From NCBI RefSeq assembly GCF_000403455.2, contig NZ_KE159748.1, positions 110,842 to 157,282 on the forward strand: a DNA stretch of 46,441 bases. The letters are read 5' to 3'. Shown here piece by piece: positions 32,861-41,980 of the stretch. Under the pieces are notes generated by a model. It saw only the letters and a program-made list of their open reading frames with translations. It made no database searches and was not told the DNA's origin. Source of the DNA: Dorea sp. 5-2. GTDB lineage: Bacteria; Bacillota; Clostridia; Lachnospirales; Lachnospiraceae. Positions within the stretch are counted from its first letter, which is position 1. Every line of letters begins with the position of its first letter. A program made the translations under genes and the position numbers.

Positions 32861-34240
32861 ATGAATGAAGTAAAAAAAGAGAGGAATCCTCTCGCGACAG
32901 AGAAGACGGAGAAGCTGATGATAAGATTTGCGATACCGGCGATCATCAGTATGCTTGTCAGTTCGCTGTATAATATCGTAGACCAGATCTTCATCGGGCA
33001 GGGTGTAGGGATGCTGGGGAATGCGGCGACCAATATAGCATTTCCGATATCTATCATCTGTACGGCTACGGCGCTGCTGCTTGGGATCGGGAGCGCTTCG
33101 AATTATAATCTGGAGTCGGGCGCGGGGAATCAGGAGAAGGCATGCAGGATCGTGGGGACAGGGCTTAGCATGCTCGTGGCGTGCGGGATCATCATTGCCG
33201 GGATCGTGCTCGTATTCCTGGATCCGCTGCTTAAGATCTTCGGAGTGACTCCGGAGGTGCTGCCATACGCACAGGATTATACAGGGATCACCGCATGGGG
33301 TATTCCGTTCCTGATCCTGACTACAGGAGGGAATCATCTGATCCGTGCGGACAGAAGCCCGGCGTATTCCATGGCATGTATGCTGACAGGCGCGATCCTC
33401 AATACGATCCTGGATCCTTTGTTCATCTTCGGATTTCATCTGGGGATCAGGGGAGCGGCATGGGCGACCGTGATCGGGCAGGTGATATCGGGATTGCTGG
33501 TCATCCTATATTTCTGCAGGTTCCGTAAGATGGAGCTGGCAGGAGAGATGTTAATGCCGAGAGGAAAGTATCTGAAGGCGGTCATGTCGCTGGGGGTTGC
33601 CGCCTGTATCAACCAGATCTCCATGGCGGCGGTACAGATCACGATGAATAATACACTGCGTTCATACGGCGCGGTTTCGGTGTATGGTACGGATATCCCG
33701 CTTGCCTGTGTGGGAGTGATATCTAAGGTAAATATGGTATTCATGGCGATCTGTATCGGGCTGTCCCAGGGGTGTCAGCCAATCTGGGGATTCAATTACG
33801 GGGCGGGTTCCTATGGAAGAGTCAGGGAGACTTATTATAAAGCATTCCGGACATCACTTGCGATCGGCATCCTGTTTTTCCTGTGTTTTCAGTTCTTCCC
33901 GCGCCAGTTAGTCAGTATATTCGGGACGGGAAGTGAAGAGTATTTTCATTTTGCAGAACGATATTTCCGTATCTTTATGTTTATGACATTCATGAATGGG
34001 ATACAGCCGATGTCTTCCGGGTTCTTCACTTCGATCGGGAAGGCGAAGTTAGGTATCGCCGTGTCTTTGACCAGGCAGGTGATCTTCTTGCTTCCGCTGA
34101 TCCTGATCTTCCCGCTTTTTATGGGGATAGACGGCGTGATGTATGCGGGACCGATCGCAGACGGCGCAGCGGCGTTAGTGGCGGTGACATGTGCGGTCAG
34201 GGAGATACGTCTTATGAAGCGGTTAGAGTCAGAAGGATAA
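32861..34240 (+). CDS. MATE family efflux transporter
   Basis: 459 residues with twelve predicted helices in two MatE halves. The first begins IPAIISMLVSSLYNIVDQIFIG, a typical MATE start. It exports cationic compounds in exchange for Na+ or H+. It is followed after 12 bases by a MarR regulator, which probably controls it. The position after an HSDH gene makes bile-acid-related export a possibility, but nothing in the protein shows this. Confidence 0.93.
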   Translation: MNEVKKERNPLATEKTEKLMIRFAIPAIISMLVSSLYNIVDQIFIGQGVGMLGNAATNIAFPISIICTATALLLGIGSASNYNLESGAGNQEKACRIVGTGLSMLVACGIIIAGIVLVFLDPLLKIFGVTPEVLPYAQDYTGITAWGIPFLILTTGGNHLIRADRSPAYSMACMLTGAILNTILDPLFIFGFHLGIRGAAWATVIGQVISGLLVILYFCRFRKMELAGEMLMPRGKYLKAVMSLGVAACINQISMAAVQITMNNTLRSYGAVSVYGTDIPLACVGVISKVNMVFMAICIGLSQGCQPIWGFNYGAGSYGRVRETYYKAFRTSLAIGILFFLCFQFFPRQLVSIFGTGSEEYFHFAERYFRIFMFMTFMNGIQPMSSGFFTSIGKAKLGIAVSLTRQVIFLLPLILIFPLFMGIDGVMYAGPIADGAAALVAVTCAVREIRLMKRLESEG

Positions 34241-34252
34241 GGAGACAGACAG

Positions 34253-34684
34253 ATGAAAGAGCGTATGCCGATCGGGTTCATGTTTAAGCAGATCAATACG
34301 ATCTATGAGAAGGATCTTAATAACCTCTTGAAGACGGTGGGGATCACGGCGTCTCAGTGCGCGGTGTTGGATTATCTGTTCCGCAGCAATGAAGAGGTAG
34401 TGAACCAGAGGGATATCGAGAGAGCATTAAGTCTTAGAAATCCTACCGTGACAGGGCTTTTGAAGAGGCTGGATGAGAAGGGGTTTATTCTCTCCGTGCC
34501 CAATGAGAAGGATAAACGATGTAAGAATATCTATCTGACGGAGAAGGCTTACGACATACAGAGAAGGATGGACGCCGACCGCAAGAAGATTGATAAGCGA
34601 TTCACTCTTGGGATGAATAAGAAGGAGAAAGCGGCGCTGGAGAAGATGTTGGAGAGAGTGCTGTATAATATAGCCGAGCCGTAG
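34253..34684 (+). CDS. MarR-family regulator
   Basis: 143 residues with a winged helix (NQRDIERALSLRNPTVTGLLKRLDEKGFI, about 50-80, then the wing with DKRCKNIYLT). It lies downstream of the MATE gene with AAGGAG before the ATG. Such pairs usually form a drug-responsive, self-regulated unit. No ligand can be inferred. Confidence 0.92.
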   Translation: MKERMPIGFMFKQINTIYEKDLNNLLKTVGITASQCAVLDYLFRSNEEVVNQRDIERALSLRNPTVTGLLKRLDEKGFILSVPNEKDKRCKNIYLTEKAYDIQRRMDADRKKIDKRFTLGMNKKEKAALEKMLERVLYNIAEP

Positions 34685-34812
34685 AAGGCAAAGGGCATAT
34701 CGGATCCGCCGCCGGCAGCAGGCTTTTCGGCAGTTTCTGTAATAATTCCGGCTGAATGGGAAAATGCTATACAGCAGAGAATGCAGCATTTGTAAGTAGG
34801 TCAGGAGGGAAT

Positions 34813-35406
34813 ATGCCGGTAGAAGTCGTATCCTATATGCTTTCTGTCTGTGATCCCGAAAGACGCCTGCAGTTTCAGATGATCCTGCAGTGCGCGCCGT
34901 TTTTGAAAGGGATCAAGACGGCATGTATCATGAATATTGAGGACAGATATTGTCAGGAACTTGATAAGGTTCTGGCAGGCACGGACATGGAGTACAGGTG
35001 TCTGGCTGCGGACAGGGGCAGGCGCCTGATATTATTTTACAGAAGAAGAAAGTTGGCGGCATATATCATGAGAACGGAGGTCAGGGAATTTCTGGAGGGC
35101 TACGGGTATCCGTGCCGGGATCTTGACGGAGCGCTTGACAGGCTGTCGGGAAGAGTCCGTCGGTATGCCCGCCGAGACGCCGGTTTTCCTCACGAGATCG
35201 GAGCTTTTCTGGATTATCCCATCGAAGATGTGAGGAGCTTTATTGCGTGTAAAGGGAGGGGCGGGGTCATGAAAGGCTTCTGGAAGGTGTACCATGCTCC
35301 GGAAAGGGCGCGGCTGACCTTTCAGGTCTATGATATGGCGCGGCTTTGCGCTGTCAATGAATTTCTTGCAGGTATGCCGATGAAGGATATCGTGCAGAGG
35401 GAATGA
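34813..35406 (+). CDS. DUF3793 family protein
   Basis: 197 residues from the ATG at 34813, set by AGGAGG. The plan (FLKGIKTACIMNI, then LILFYRRRKLAAYI and EIGAFLDYPIEDVRSFI) is that of DUF3793, a family of unknown function common in Clostridia. In other genomes it often lies near flavodoxin or metal genes; here it precedes thyA with almost no gap. Confidence 0.75.
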   Translation: MPVEVVSYMLSVCDPERRLQFQMILQCAPFLKGIKTACIMNIEDRYCQELDKVLAGTDMEYRCLAADRGRRLILFYRRRKLAAYIMRTEVREFLEGYGYPCRDLDGALDRLSGRVRRYARRDAGFPHEIGAFLDYPIEDVRSFIACKGRGGVMKGFWKVYHAPERARLTFQVYDMARLCAVNEFLAGMPMKDIVQRE

Positions 35407-35417
35407 AGGAGGATATT

Positions 35418-36266
35418 ATGAGTTATGCGGATAAAATATTCATAGAGATGTGCAGAGATATTATAGACAACGGAACGGATACCAGCGGAGAGAAGGTACG
35501 TCCGAAGTGGGAAGACGGGAGTATGGCATATACGGTCAAACGGTTCGGCGTAGTGAACCGTTACGATCTGTCTAAGGAATTCCCGGCGCTGACGCTTAGG
35601 AGGACGGCGATCAAGAGCTGTACGGACGAGATGCTGTGGATCTGGCAGAGGAAGTCCAACAACATCCATGACCTGAAGAGCCATATCTGGGACAGCTGGG
35701 CGGACGAAGAAGGTTCGATCGGGAAAGCATACGGTTACCAGATGGGGGTGAAGCATGCATATAAGGAGGGGATGTTTGACCAGGTCGACCGGGTGATCTA
35801 TGACCTTAAGAATCATCCATACAGCCGCAGGATCATGACGAATCTGTATGTACATCAGGATCTGCACGAGATGAATCTGTATCCCTGCGCTTATAGTATG
35901 ACCTTCAATGTGACCAGGGAGAAAGGGGCAGAGAGCCTGGTCCTGAACGGGATCCTGAATCAGCGTTCGCAGGATGTGCTCACTGCAAATAATTGGAATG
36001 TGTGTCAATATGCGGTGCTGCTGCATATGCTTGCGCAGGTGTGCGGTATGAAGGCAGGGGAATTCGTCCACGTGATCGCGGACGCACATATCTATGACAG
36101 GCATGTTCCGCTCGTGGAAGAGCTGATCGGCAGAGAACCGCTGCCGGCGCCGAAGTTCTGGCTGAATCCGGAGGTGACGGATTTCTATGCGTTTACTTCA
36201 GATGATGTGAAGCTGATCGATTATGAGACGCATGACCAGATCCGGAATATTCCGGTGGCAGTGTAG
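35418..36266 (+). CDS. thyA: Thymidylate synthase
   Basis: 282 residues. I start at ATG 35418, five codons after a possible earlier ATG, because the AAGGAGG lies at the right distance. It methylates dUMP using methylenetetrahydrofolate. The catalytic cysteine is in YPCAYSMTFNV; folate and dUMP residues are in LNQRSQDVLTANNWNV and HIYDRHV. The following gene supplies dihydrofolate reductase, which recycles the dihydrofolate product. Confidence 0.95.
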   Translation: MSYADKIFIEMCRDIIDNGTDTSGEKVRPKWEDGSMAYTVKRFGVVNRYDLSKEFPALTLRRTAIKSCTDEMLWIWQRKSNNIHDLKSHIWDSWADEEGSIGKAYGYQMGVKHAYKEGMFDQVDRVIYDLKNHPYSRRIMTNLYVHQDLHEMNLYPCAYSMTFNVTREKGAESLVLNGILNQRSQDVLTANNWNVCQYAVLLHMLAQVCGMKAGEFVHVIADAHIYDRHVPLVEELIGREPLPAPKFWLNPEVTDFYAFTSDDVKLIDYETHDQIRNIPVAV

Positions 36267-36282
36267 AAAGGGGAAGAAGCAG

Positions 36283-36768
36283 ATGAATCTGATCGTAGCA
36301 GTTGATAAGAACTGGGCAATAGGAAAGAATAACCGGATGATGTGGAGTATCCCGGCAGATATGAAATTCTTCCGGGAGACGACCAGCGGGAATATCGTGA
36401 TCATGGGCAGAAAGACGCTTGAGAGCTTCCCCCAGGGCCAGCCTCTTAAGAACAGGGTCAATATTGTGATCTCGGGGAATCCGGACTATAAGGTGAAGGG
36501 TGCGCTGGTGGTACACAGTGTGGAGGAAGCAGTTAAGGAAGCCGGCAGATACGAAGGAGAGATCTATGTGATCGGCGGGGAGAGCATCTACCGGGCCATG
36601 CTTCCGCTGTGTGATACGGCGTATATTACAAAGATCGACCACGCTTTCGACGCGGATACGTATTTTCCGGACCTGGATGCAGATGAAGGGTGGAGGATGA
36701 CGAAGATCAGCGAAGAACAGACGTGTTTTGATCTGGAGTATTATTTTACGGTATATGAGAGAATCTGA
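36283..36768 (+). CDS. folA: Dihydrofolate reductase
   Basis: 161 residues from ATG 36283. It reduces dihydrofolate with NADPH. The sequence starts MNLIVAVDKNWAIGKNN, with MMWSIPADMKFFRETT and the VIMGRKTLESFP nucleotide motif; IYVIGGESIYRAML lies in the C-terminal half. It is 16 bases from thyA, the usual pairing. Confidence 0.97.
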   Translation: MNLIVAVDKNWAIGKNNRMMWSIPADMKFFRETTSGNIVIMGRKTLESFPQGQPLKNRVNIVISGNPDYKVKGALVVHSVEEAVKEAGRYEGEIYVIGGESIYRAMLPLCDTAYITKIDHAFDADTYFPDLDADEGWRMTKISEEQTCFDLEYYFTVYERI

Positions 36769-36803
36769 TCAAAAATCATTTTACAGACGGCAGGATAAGA
36801 ATT

Positions 36804-38012
36804 ATGAGAATATTAAGTATTACGGCACAGAAGCCGAATAGTACCGGAAGCGGCGTCTATCTGACAGAGCTTGTGAAGGAATATGCCCTTATGGGGCATG
36901 AGCAGGCGGTCATTGCGGGCGTCCACCAGGAGGATCTGACAGAACTGCCGGAAGGGGTGGACTTCTATCCGGTGTATTTTGAGAATGAGGAGCTGCCCTT
37001 TCCGATCGTAGGAATGTCGGATGAGATGCCTTACAGAAGTACGAGGTACTGCGATCTGACACCGGAGATGGCGGCGCGGTTTGAGCGGGTATTTCTCGGC
37101 GTGATGGAACGGGCGGTGAAGGAATTTAAGCCGGATCTGGTATTATGTCATCATCTGTATCTGCTCACAGCTATTTTAAGAGCACATTATAAGGAGCTTT
37201 GTATCTATGGGTTCTGTCACAATACCGACTTAAGGCAGATGGTGAAGACGGATCTGAAGAGAGGATTCATAAAAGAACAGATTCCAAAGCTTGACAGGAT
37301 ATTTGTTCCGCAGGATGCGCAGAGAGAGGGTGTGCTTAAGATCTATGGGGCGGATCCTGAGAAGATCATGGCGGTGGGAATGGGGTATAACAGTAAGGTA
37401 TTCTTTCCCGCGGGTGAGAAGAAAGCCGACGGTGTGACGAGGATCGTATTTGTGGGAAAGATCGCGGAGAAGAAGGGTGTTATGAGCCTCATCAGGAGTC
37501 TCTTTATCCTGTCAAAACGGTATGGACAGGAAGAACGATGCAGGCGGGACAGGCTGCTGATCCGGCTTGCCGGAAGCTCGGGGAATCCGGACGAATACGA
37601 GAAGATCCGCAAGATGGCAGAGGAATGCCCGTATGAGGTTCAATTTACCGGAAGGCTTACCCAGCCTGAACTTGCAAAGGTATATAATGAGAGTGAGATC
37701 TTCGTGCTGCCCTCCTTTTTTGACGGGCTGCCTCTTACGATCATCGAGGCGCTTGCCTGCGGCGACAGGGCGGTAGTATCGGATCTGCCGGGGATTAAGG
37801 ACTGGGTCGGCAGGTATACGTCGGGGGCGGATGTCAGATATGTAAGGATGCCCGAGATGAGGAATGCGGATGAGCCGATTCCGGAGTCTCTGCCGGGATT
37901 CGAGGAACGTCTGGCGGACGCGCTCTATGCAAGTATCGGATCTGCAGGGGGGAAGTATGCGGATGTCAGCAGGATCTCCTGGGAGGGGATCGCCAGGGAG
38001 GTTTTAAAGTGA
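36804..38012 (+). CDS. Glycosyltransferase family 4 protein
   Basis: 402 residues with the GT-B fold. The N-terminal domain (SGVYLTELVKEYALMGHE) precedes a C-terminal nucleotide-sugar domain with RIVFVGKIAEKKGVMSLI, VQFTGRLTQPELAKVYNES and FVLPSFFDGLPLTIIEALACG, which carries the E-x7-E pattern. The donor and acceptor are unknown. It starts 36 bases after folA and ends just before the T-box promoter. Confidence 0.88.
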   Translation: MRILSITAQKPNSTGSGVYLTELVKEYALMGHEQAVIAGVHQEDLTELPEGVDFYPVYFENEELPFPIVGMSDEMPYRSTRYCDLTPEMAARFERVFLGVMERAVKEFKPDLVLCHHLYLLTAILRAHYKELCIYGFCHNTDLRQMVKTDLKRGFIKEQIPKLDRIFVPQDAQREGVLKIYGADPEKIMAVGMGYNSKVFFPAGEKKADGVTRIVFVGKIAEKKGVMSLIRSLFILSKRYGQEERCRRDRLLIRLAGSSGNPDEYEKIRKMAEECPYEVQFTGRLTQPELAKVYNESEIFVLPSFFDGLPLTIIEALACGDRAVVSDLPGIKDWVGRYTSGADVRYVRMPEMRNADEPIPESLPGFEERLADALYASIGSAGGKYADVSRISWEGIAREVLK

Positions 38013-38026
38013 TTAAAAATATCCGG

Positions 38027-38056
38027 TTGACAAGTAAGGGACGAGTCAACTATAAT
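38027..38056 (+). promoter_or_regulatory. Promoter of the ilvBN operon
   Basis: TTGACA (38027-38032) and TATAAT (38051-38056) are both consensus, with an 18-base spacer. The transcript would start near 38063. Confidence 0.8.
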
Positions 38057-38062
38057 AGATAT

Positions 38063-38466
38063 AATTCAGTTATATGAATTGATTTGAAAGAGTTATCTGA
38101 CAGATTAACGGTTAGAAAATATAAGAAAATGCTATGATAAGGAGGAGTACGCAGATACTTGAAGCTTAGAGAGAAGATGGACGGTGGGAATCTTCATGAC
38201 GGGTCTGCGGAAGTAGCCTTTGAGCAGTGAACCGAAAGGGCATCAGGGCAGTCAGTGGCAGCAGGAGCCAGGACGAAAGACCGATATGGGAAATGAGGTG
38301 TCTGAGTAGACTTCAACGCAGTCCCGGCGTTAGAGGGGAGCGGTATCGGAGATGAGAGCGGACATCGGATCTTCTGTACCGGCAGAGTGCAGAGAGTTCT
38401 CTCTTTGAAGTTAGGTGGTAACACGGATGCAGTATTCGCCCTAAGCAAAAGCTTAGGGTGTTTTTT
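38063..38466 (+). promoter_or_regulatory. T-box riboswitch leader
   Basis: This 400-base leader has a stem I with the AGTA loop-E half (38146-38149) and, on the other strand of the stem, GAAGTA; helix CGCAGA/TCTGCG lies above it. The T-box sequence GGTGGTAACACGG is at 38414-38426; its TGGT bulge would pair with an ACCA tRNA end. A terminator follows. Reading GAA as the loop-E partner makes the specifier GUA (valine), but this is tentative. Uncharged tRNA would favour antitermination and ilvB expression. Confidence 0.85.
38439..38466 (+). terminator. T-box regulated terminator
   Basis: CCCTAAGC and GCTTAGGG form an 8-bp stem followed by TGTTTTTT. The 5' arm can instead be taken up by the antiterminator next to the T-box sequence. 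Confidence 0.9.
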
Positions 38467-38505
38467 CGTTATGAAGGCGGCTGTTAGAAAATGGGAGGTA
38501 TGTAT

Positions 38506-40227
38506 ATGAAAAAGATCAGCGGTAACAAGTTATTGGTAAAGGCATTGAAAGAAGAAGGGGTAGATATTCTGTTCGGGTATCCGGGAGCTTGTACGATCGA
38601 CATCAGCGATGAGCTGTATAAGCAGGATTATACGAAAGTGATCCTTCCCAGGCAGGAGGTTGCGCTGGTCCATGAAGCAGACGCCTATGCCAGATCCACA
38701 GGAAGGGTGGGCGTGTGCCTTGTGACCAGCGGTCCGGGTGCAACGAATCTTGTTACAGGCCTTGCGACCGCATACTATGACAGTGTCCCGTTAGTGTGCT
38801 TTACCGGACAGGTGGCAAGACATCTGATAGGAAACGATGCATTCCAGGAGGTTGACATCGTAGGGATTACCAGGAGTATTACCAAGTATGGAGTAACCGT
38901 CCGCAACAGGGAAGACCTGGGGCGTATCATAAAGGAGGCATTCTACATCGCAAGGTCGGGACGGCCGGGGCCGGTTCTCATCGACCTGCCGAAGGATGTG
39001 ATGGGAGAGCTTGGAAGCCCGGAATATCCGGCGGAGGTCAATATCCGCGGATACAGGCCGAATACGCAGGTGCATATCGGACAGCTTAAGAAGGCGCTCA
39101 AGATGCTTGGAAAAGCGAAGCGCCCGCTCTTCCTGGCAGGAGGCGGAGTGAACATCGCCCGGGCGAACGCAGAGTTTACAGAGCTGGCAGAGCGGACCAA
39201 GATCCCTGTGGTCACGACGGTCATGGGGCGCGGAGCGATCGCGACGGATCATCCGCTGTATATCGGGAATCTTGGGATGCATGGGGCGTATGCCTGCAAT
39301 ATGGCGGTGGGTGAATGCGACCTTCTATTCTCGATCGGAACACGGTTCAACGACCGTATCACAGGAAAGCTTCATTCCTTTGCGCCTCATGCGCAGATCG
39401 TCCATATTGACATTGATACGGCGGCAATATCCAAGAATGTGCAGGTGGATGTGCCGATCGTGGCGGATGCAAAAGAAGCAGTTACCAGGATGCTGGAGTA
39501 TGTAACGGAGTGCGATACAGAGAAATGGCGCGCCATGGTAGAGGGGTGGAAGCAGGAGTATCCGCTGCAGATGAAGAAGAAACCGATCATGACGCCGCAG
39601 GATGTCATTGATACGATCAACCGTGTGTTCGAAGAAGTGATCGTGGTTACGGATGTCGGGCAGCATCAGATGTTCACGGCGCAGTTCATCGGGCTTAATG
39701 AGAAGAAAAGGCTTCTGATGTCCGGCGGGCTTGGAACGATGGGATATGGGCTTCCGGGAGCCATCGGGGCGAAGATCGGGAATCCGGACGTGCCGGTTCT
39801 GTCCATCTCCGGGGACGGCGGCATGCAGATGAATATCCAGGAGCTGGCAACGGCGGTATTAGAAGAGCTTCCGATCATCAGCTGTATCTTTAACAATAAT
39901 AATCTGGGCATGGTGCGTCAGTGGCAGAAGTTATTCTACGGGAAGCGTTATTCCATGACCTGTCTGAGGTCCGGAGCGGCATGCCGCGGAAGATGCGGCG
40001 AGGTGGAATGCCCTACCTATACGCCGGACTTTATCAGGCTGGCGGAAAGCTACGGCGCGAAGGGAATCCGGGTTACGAAGAAAGAAGAGATTGAGCCTGC
40101 GTTCAGAGAAGCGATGAAGAGTGAGAAGACGCCGTATATTATTGAATTCGAGATAGATCCGGAGGATCTGGTATATCCGATGATCCGTCCGGGAGGGACA
40201 TTAGAGGATATGATCCTAGACTGTTAG
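38506..40227 (+). CDS. ilvB: Acetolactate synthase large subunit
   Basis: 573 residues from ATG 38506, seven bases after GGAGG. It condenses pyruvate to acetolactate (or acetohydroxybutyrate) using thiamine diphosphate. The catalytic glutamate region (VALVHEADAYARSTG), FAD-binding middle domain and ThDP motif ISGDGGMQMN...FNNNNLGM are present. An insertion near 485-502 has four cysteines, C486-x6-C-x3-C-x4-C502, not found in enterobacterial enzymes; I recall similar insertions in other Clostridia. Confidence 0.95.
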   Translation: MKKISGNKLLVKALKEEGVDILFGYPGACTIDISDELYKQDYTKVILPRQEVALVHEADAYARSTGRVGVCLVTSGPGATNLVTGLATAYYDSVPLVCFTGQVARHLIGNDAFQEVDIVGITRSITKYGVTVRNREDLGRIIKEAFYIARSGRPGPVLIDLPKDVMGELGSPEYPAEVNIRGYRPNTQVHIGQLKKALKMLGKAKRPLFLAGGGVNIARANAEFTELAERTKIPVVTTVMGRGAIATDHPLYIGNLGMHGAYACNMAVGECDLLFSIGTRFNDRITGKLHSFAPHAQIVHIDIDTAAISKNVQVDVPIVADAKEAVTRMLEYVTECDTEKWRAMVEGWKQEYPLQMKKKPIMTPQDVIDTINRVFEEVIVVTDVGQHQMFTAQFIGLNEKKRLLMSGGLGTMGYGLPGAIGAKIGNPDVPVLSISGDGGMQMNIQELATAVLEELPIISCIFNNNNLGMVRQWQKLFYGKRYSMTCLRSGAACRGRCGEVECPTYTPDFIRLAESYGAKGIRVTKKEEIEPAFREAMKSEKTPYIIEFEIDPEDLVYPMIRPGGTLEDMILDC

Positions 40228-40294
40228 TGTGGGGGACTATGTTCTTCCTGGTGTCAGAGGACGAAATTTTAGAAAGAAGAAAGAAGGGAAAGAG

Positions 40295-40807
40295 ATGAAC
40301 GGAAACTGCATGAAAAAACGATGGATCTCCCTGTATGTAGAGAACCAGGTGGGCGTTCTGTCGAAGATCTCCGGACTTTTCTCCGGTAAGTCTTACAATC
40401 TGGACAGCCTTACCGTGGGAACCACGGAGGATCCGACTGTTTCAAGGATGACGATCGCTACAGTCAGCGACGACGAGACTTTTGAGCAGATCAAGAAGCA
40501 GCTGAACCGGCTGGTAGAGGTGATCAAGGTCATTGATTTTACGGATGTATTTGTCAGAATGAAAGAGATCTTATATGTCAAGGTCAGAAAGTGCACGGCG
40601 GAGGATAAGGTGGAGATATTCCAGATCGCAGAGACATTCAAAGCGAAGGTGATCGATTACGGGAAGGACAGCCTTCTGTTGGAATTCGTGCAGACGGCTA
40701 CGAAAAATGACGCCGTTATCAAACTGATGAAGGAAGAGTTCAAGAGTATCGAGGTAGTAAGAGGCGGAAGCGTCGGCATCGAGTCGATCAGTATGATGGA
40801 ACGGTAA
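40295..40807 (+). CDS. ilvN: Acetolactate synthase small subunit
   Basis: 170 residues. I use ATG 40295, preceded by AAGGGAAAG. An ACT domain starts at ISLYVENQVGVLSKISGLFSG and a second regulatory half follows (LYVKVRKCTAEDKVEIFQIA). It binds valine and activates the large subunit. It is 67 bases after ilvB and lies under the same T-box. Confidence 0.94.
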   Translation: MNGNCMKKRWISLYVENQVGVLSKISGLFSGKSYNLDSLTVGTTEDPTVSRMTIATVSDDETFEQIKKQLNRLVEVIKVIDFTDVFVRMKEILYVKVRKCTAEDKVEIFQIAETFKAKVIDYGKDSLLLEFVQTATKNDAVIKLMKEEFKSIEVVRGGSVGIESISMMER

Positions 40808-40823
40808 AAAACAGAGTGCACTC

Positions 40824-40852
40824 TTGAATTTTAACGCGCAGAGGGATATAAT
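40824..40852 (+). promoter_or_regulatory. Promoter of ilvE
   Basis: TTGAAT (40824-40829) and TATAAT (40847-40852) are spaced by 17 bases. It would give ilvE expression independent of the T-box. Confidence 0.6.
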
Positions 40853-40906
40853 AGGGTCGGATAACACATTTATGATAGAAAAGCAGAGAAAGAACGGAGG
40901 AATTGA

Positions 40907-41935
40907 ATGATGGAGAAGAAGAACATTGACTGGTCTAATCTTGGGTTTGCTTATATACAGACGGATAAGAGATATGTATCCAATTATAAAGACGGAAGAT
41001 GGGACGACGGGGGGCTGACTTCCGATGCGAATGTCGTGATCAACGAATGTGCATGCGTGCTGCAGTATGCCCAGACTTGCTTTGAGGGACTGAAGGCGTA
41101 TACGACGGAGGATGGACATATCGTGATGTTCCGTCCCGATCTGAATGCAAAGAGAATGGCAGATACGGCGAAGAGGCTTGAGATGGCGGTATTTCCGGAG
41201 GAGAGATTCTTAGATGCCGTGCACAAGACCGTGGAGGCGAACGCTGCATATGTTCCTCCGTATGGATCAGGAGCTACGTTGTATGTGCGTCCGTATCTGT
41301 TCGGCTCGAATTCCGTGATCGGCGTAAAGCCGGCGGATGAATATCAGTTCCGTGTATTTACGACGCCGGTGGGACCGTATTTCAAGGGCGGTGCGAAACC
41401 GATCACGATCCGGGTATGTGATCTTGACCGTGCGGCTCCCCATGGAACAGGCCATGTAAAGGCAGGGCTTAACTATGCCATGAGCCTTCATGCGATCGTG
41501 GATGCCCATGCTCAGGGATATGACGAGAACATGTATCTGGATGCCGCGACAAGGACGAAAGTAGAAGAGACCGGCGGCGCGAACTTCCTCTTTATCACGA
41601 AGGATAATAAGGTGGTAACGCCGAAGTCTGATACGATCCTTCCGTCTATCACAAGACGCTCCCTGATGTATGTGGCAGAGAAATACCTGGGGCTTGAGGT
41701 TGAAGAAAGAGAAGTACCTTTTGAAGAAGTGAAGGAATTCGCAGAATGCGGTTTATGCGGAACGGCGGCTGTGATCTCTCCGGTCGGAAAGGTAGTGGAT
41801 CACGGGAAAGAGATCTGCTTCCCAAGCGGTATGGACGAGATGGGACCGGTGACGAAGAAGCTCTATGATACACTGACCGGAATCCAGATGGGACAGATCG
41901 AGGCGCCGGAAGGGTGGATCCATGTAGTTTGCTGA
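40907..41935 (+). CDS. ilvE: Branched-chain amino acid aminotransferase
   Basis: 342 residues of the class IV PLP aminotransferases. The PLP lysine lies in GTGHVKAGLNYAMSL (about 184), and ETGGANFLFI and ECGLCGTAAVISPVG shape the cofactor and substrate sites. It makes valine, leucine and isoleucine from their keto acids. It follows ilvBN by 100 bases. Confidence 0.95.
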   Translation: MMEKKNIDWSNLGFAYIQTDKRYVSNYKDGRWDDGGLTSDANVVINECACVLQYAQTCFEGLKAYTTEDGHIVMFRPDLNAKRMADTAKRLEMAVFPEERFLDAVHKTVEANAAYVPPYGSGATLYVRPYLFGSNSVIGVKPADEYQFRVFTTPVGPYFKGGAKPITIRVCDLDRAAPHGTGHVKAGLNYAMSLHAIVDAHAQGYDENMYLDAATRTKVEETGGANFLFITKDNKVVTPKSDTILPSITRRSLMYVAEKYLGLEVEEREVPFEEVKEFAECGLCGTAAVISPVGKVVDHGKEICFPSGMDEMGPVTKKLYDTLTGIQMGQIEAPEGWIHVVC

Positions 41936-41980
41936 TAAGATCCAGTACATCGAAAATATAGAATGACAGGAGTGGTATAT

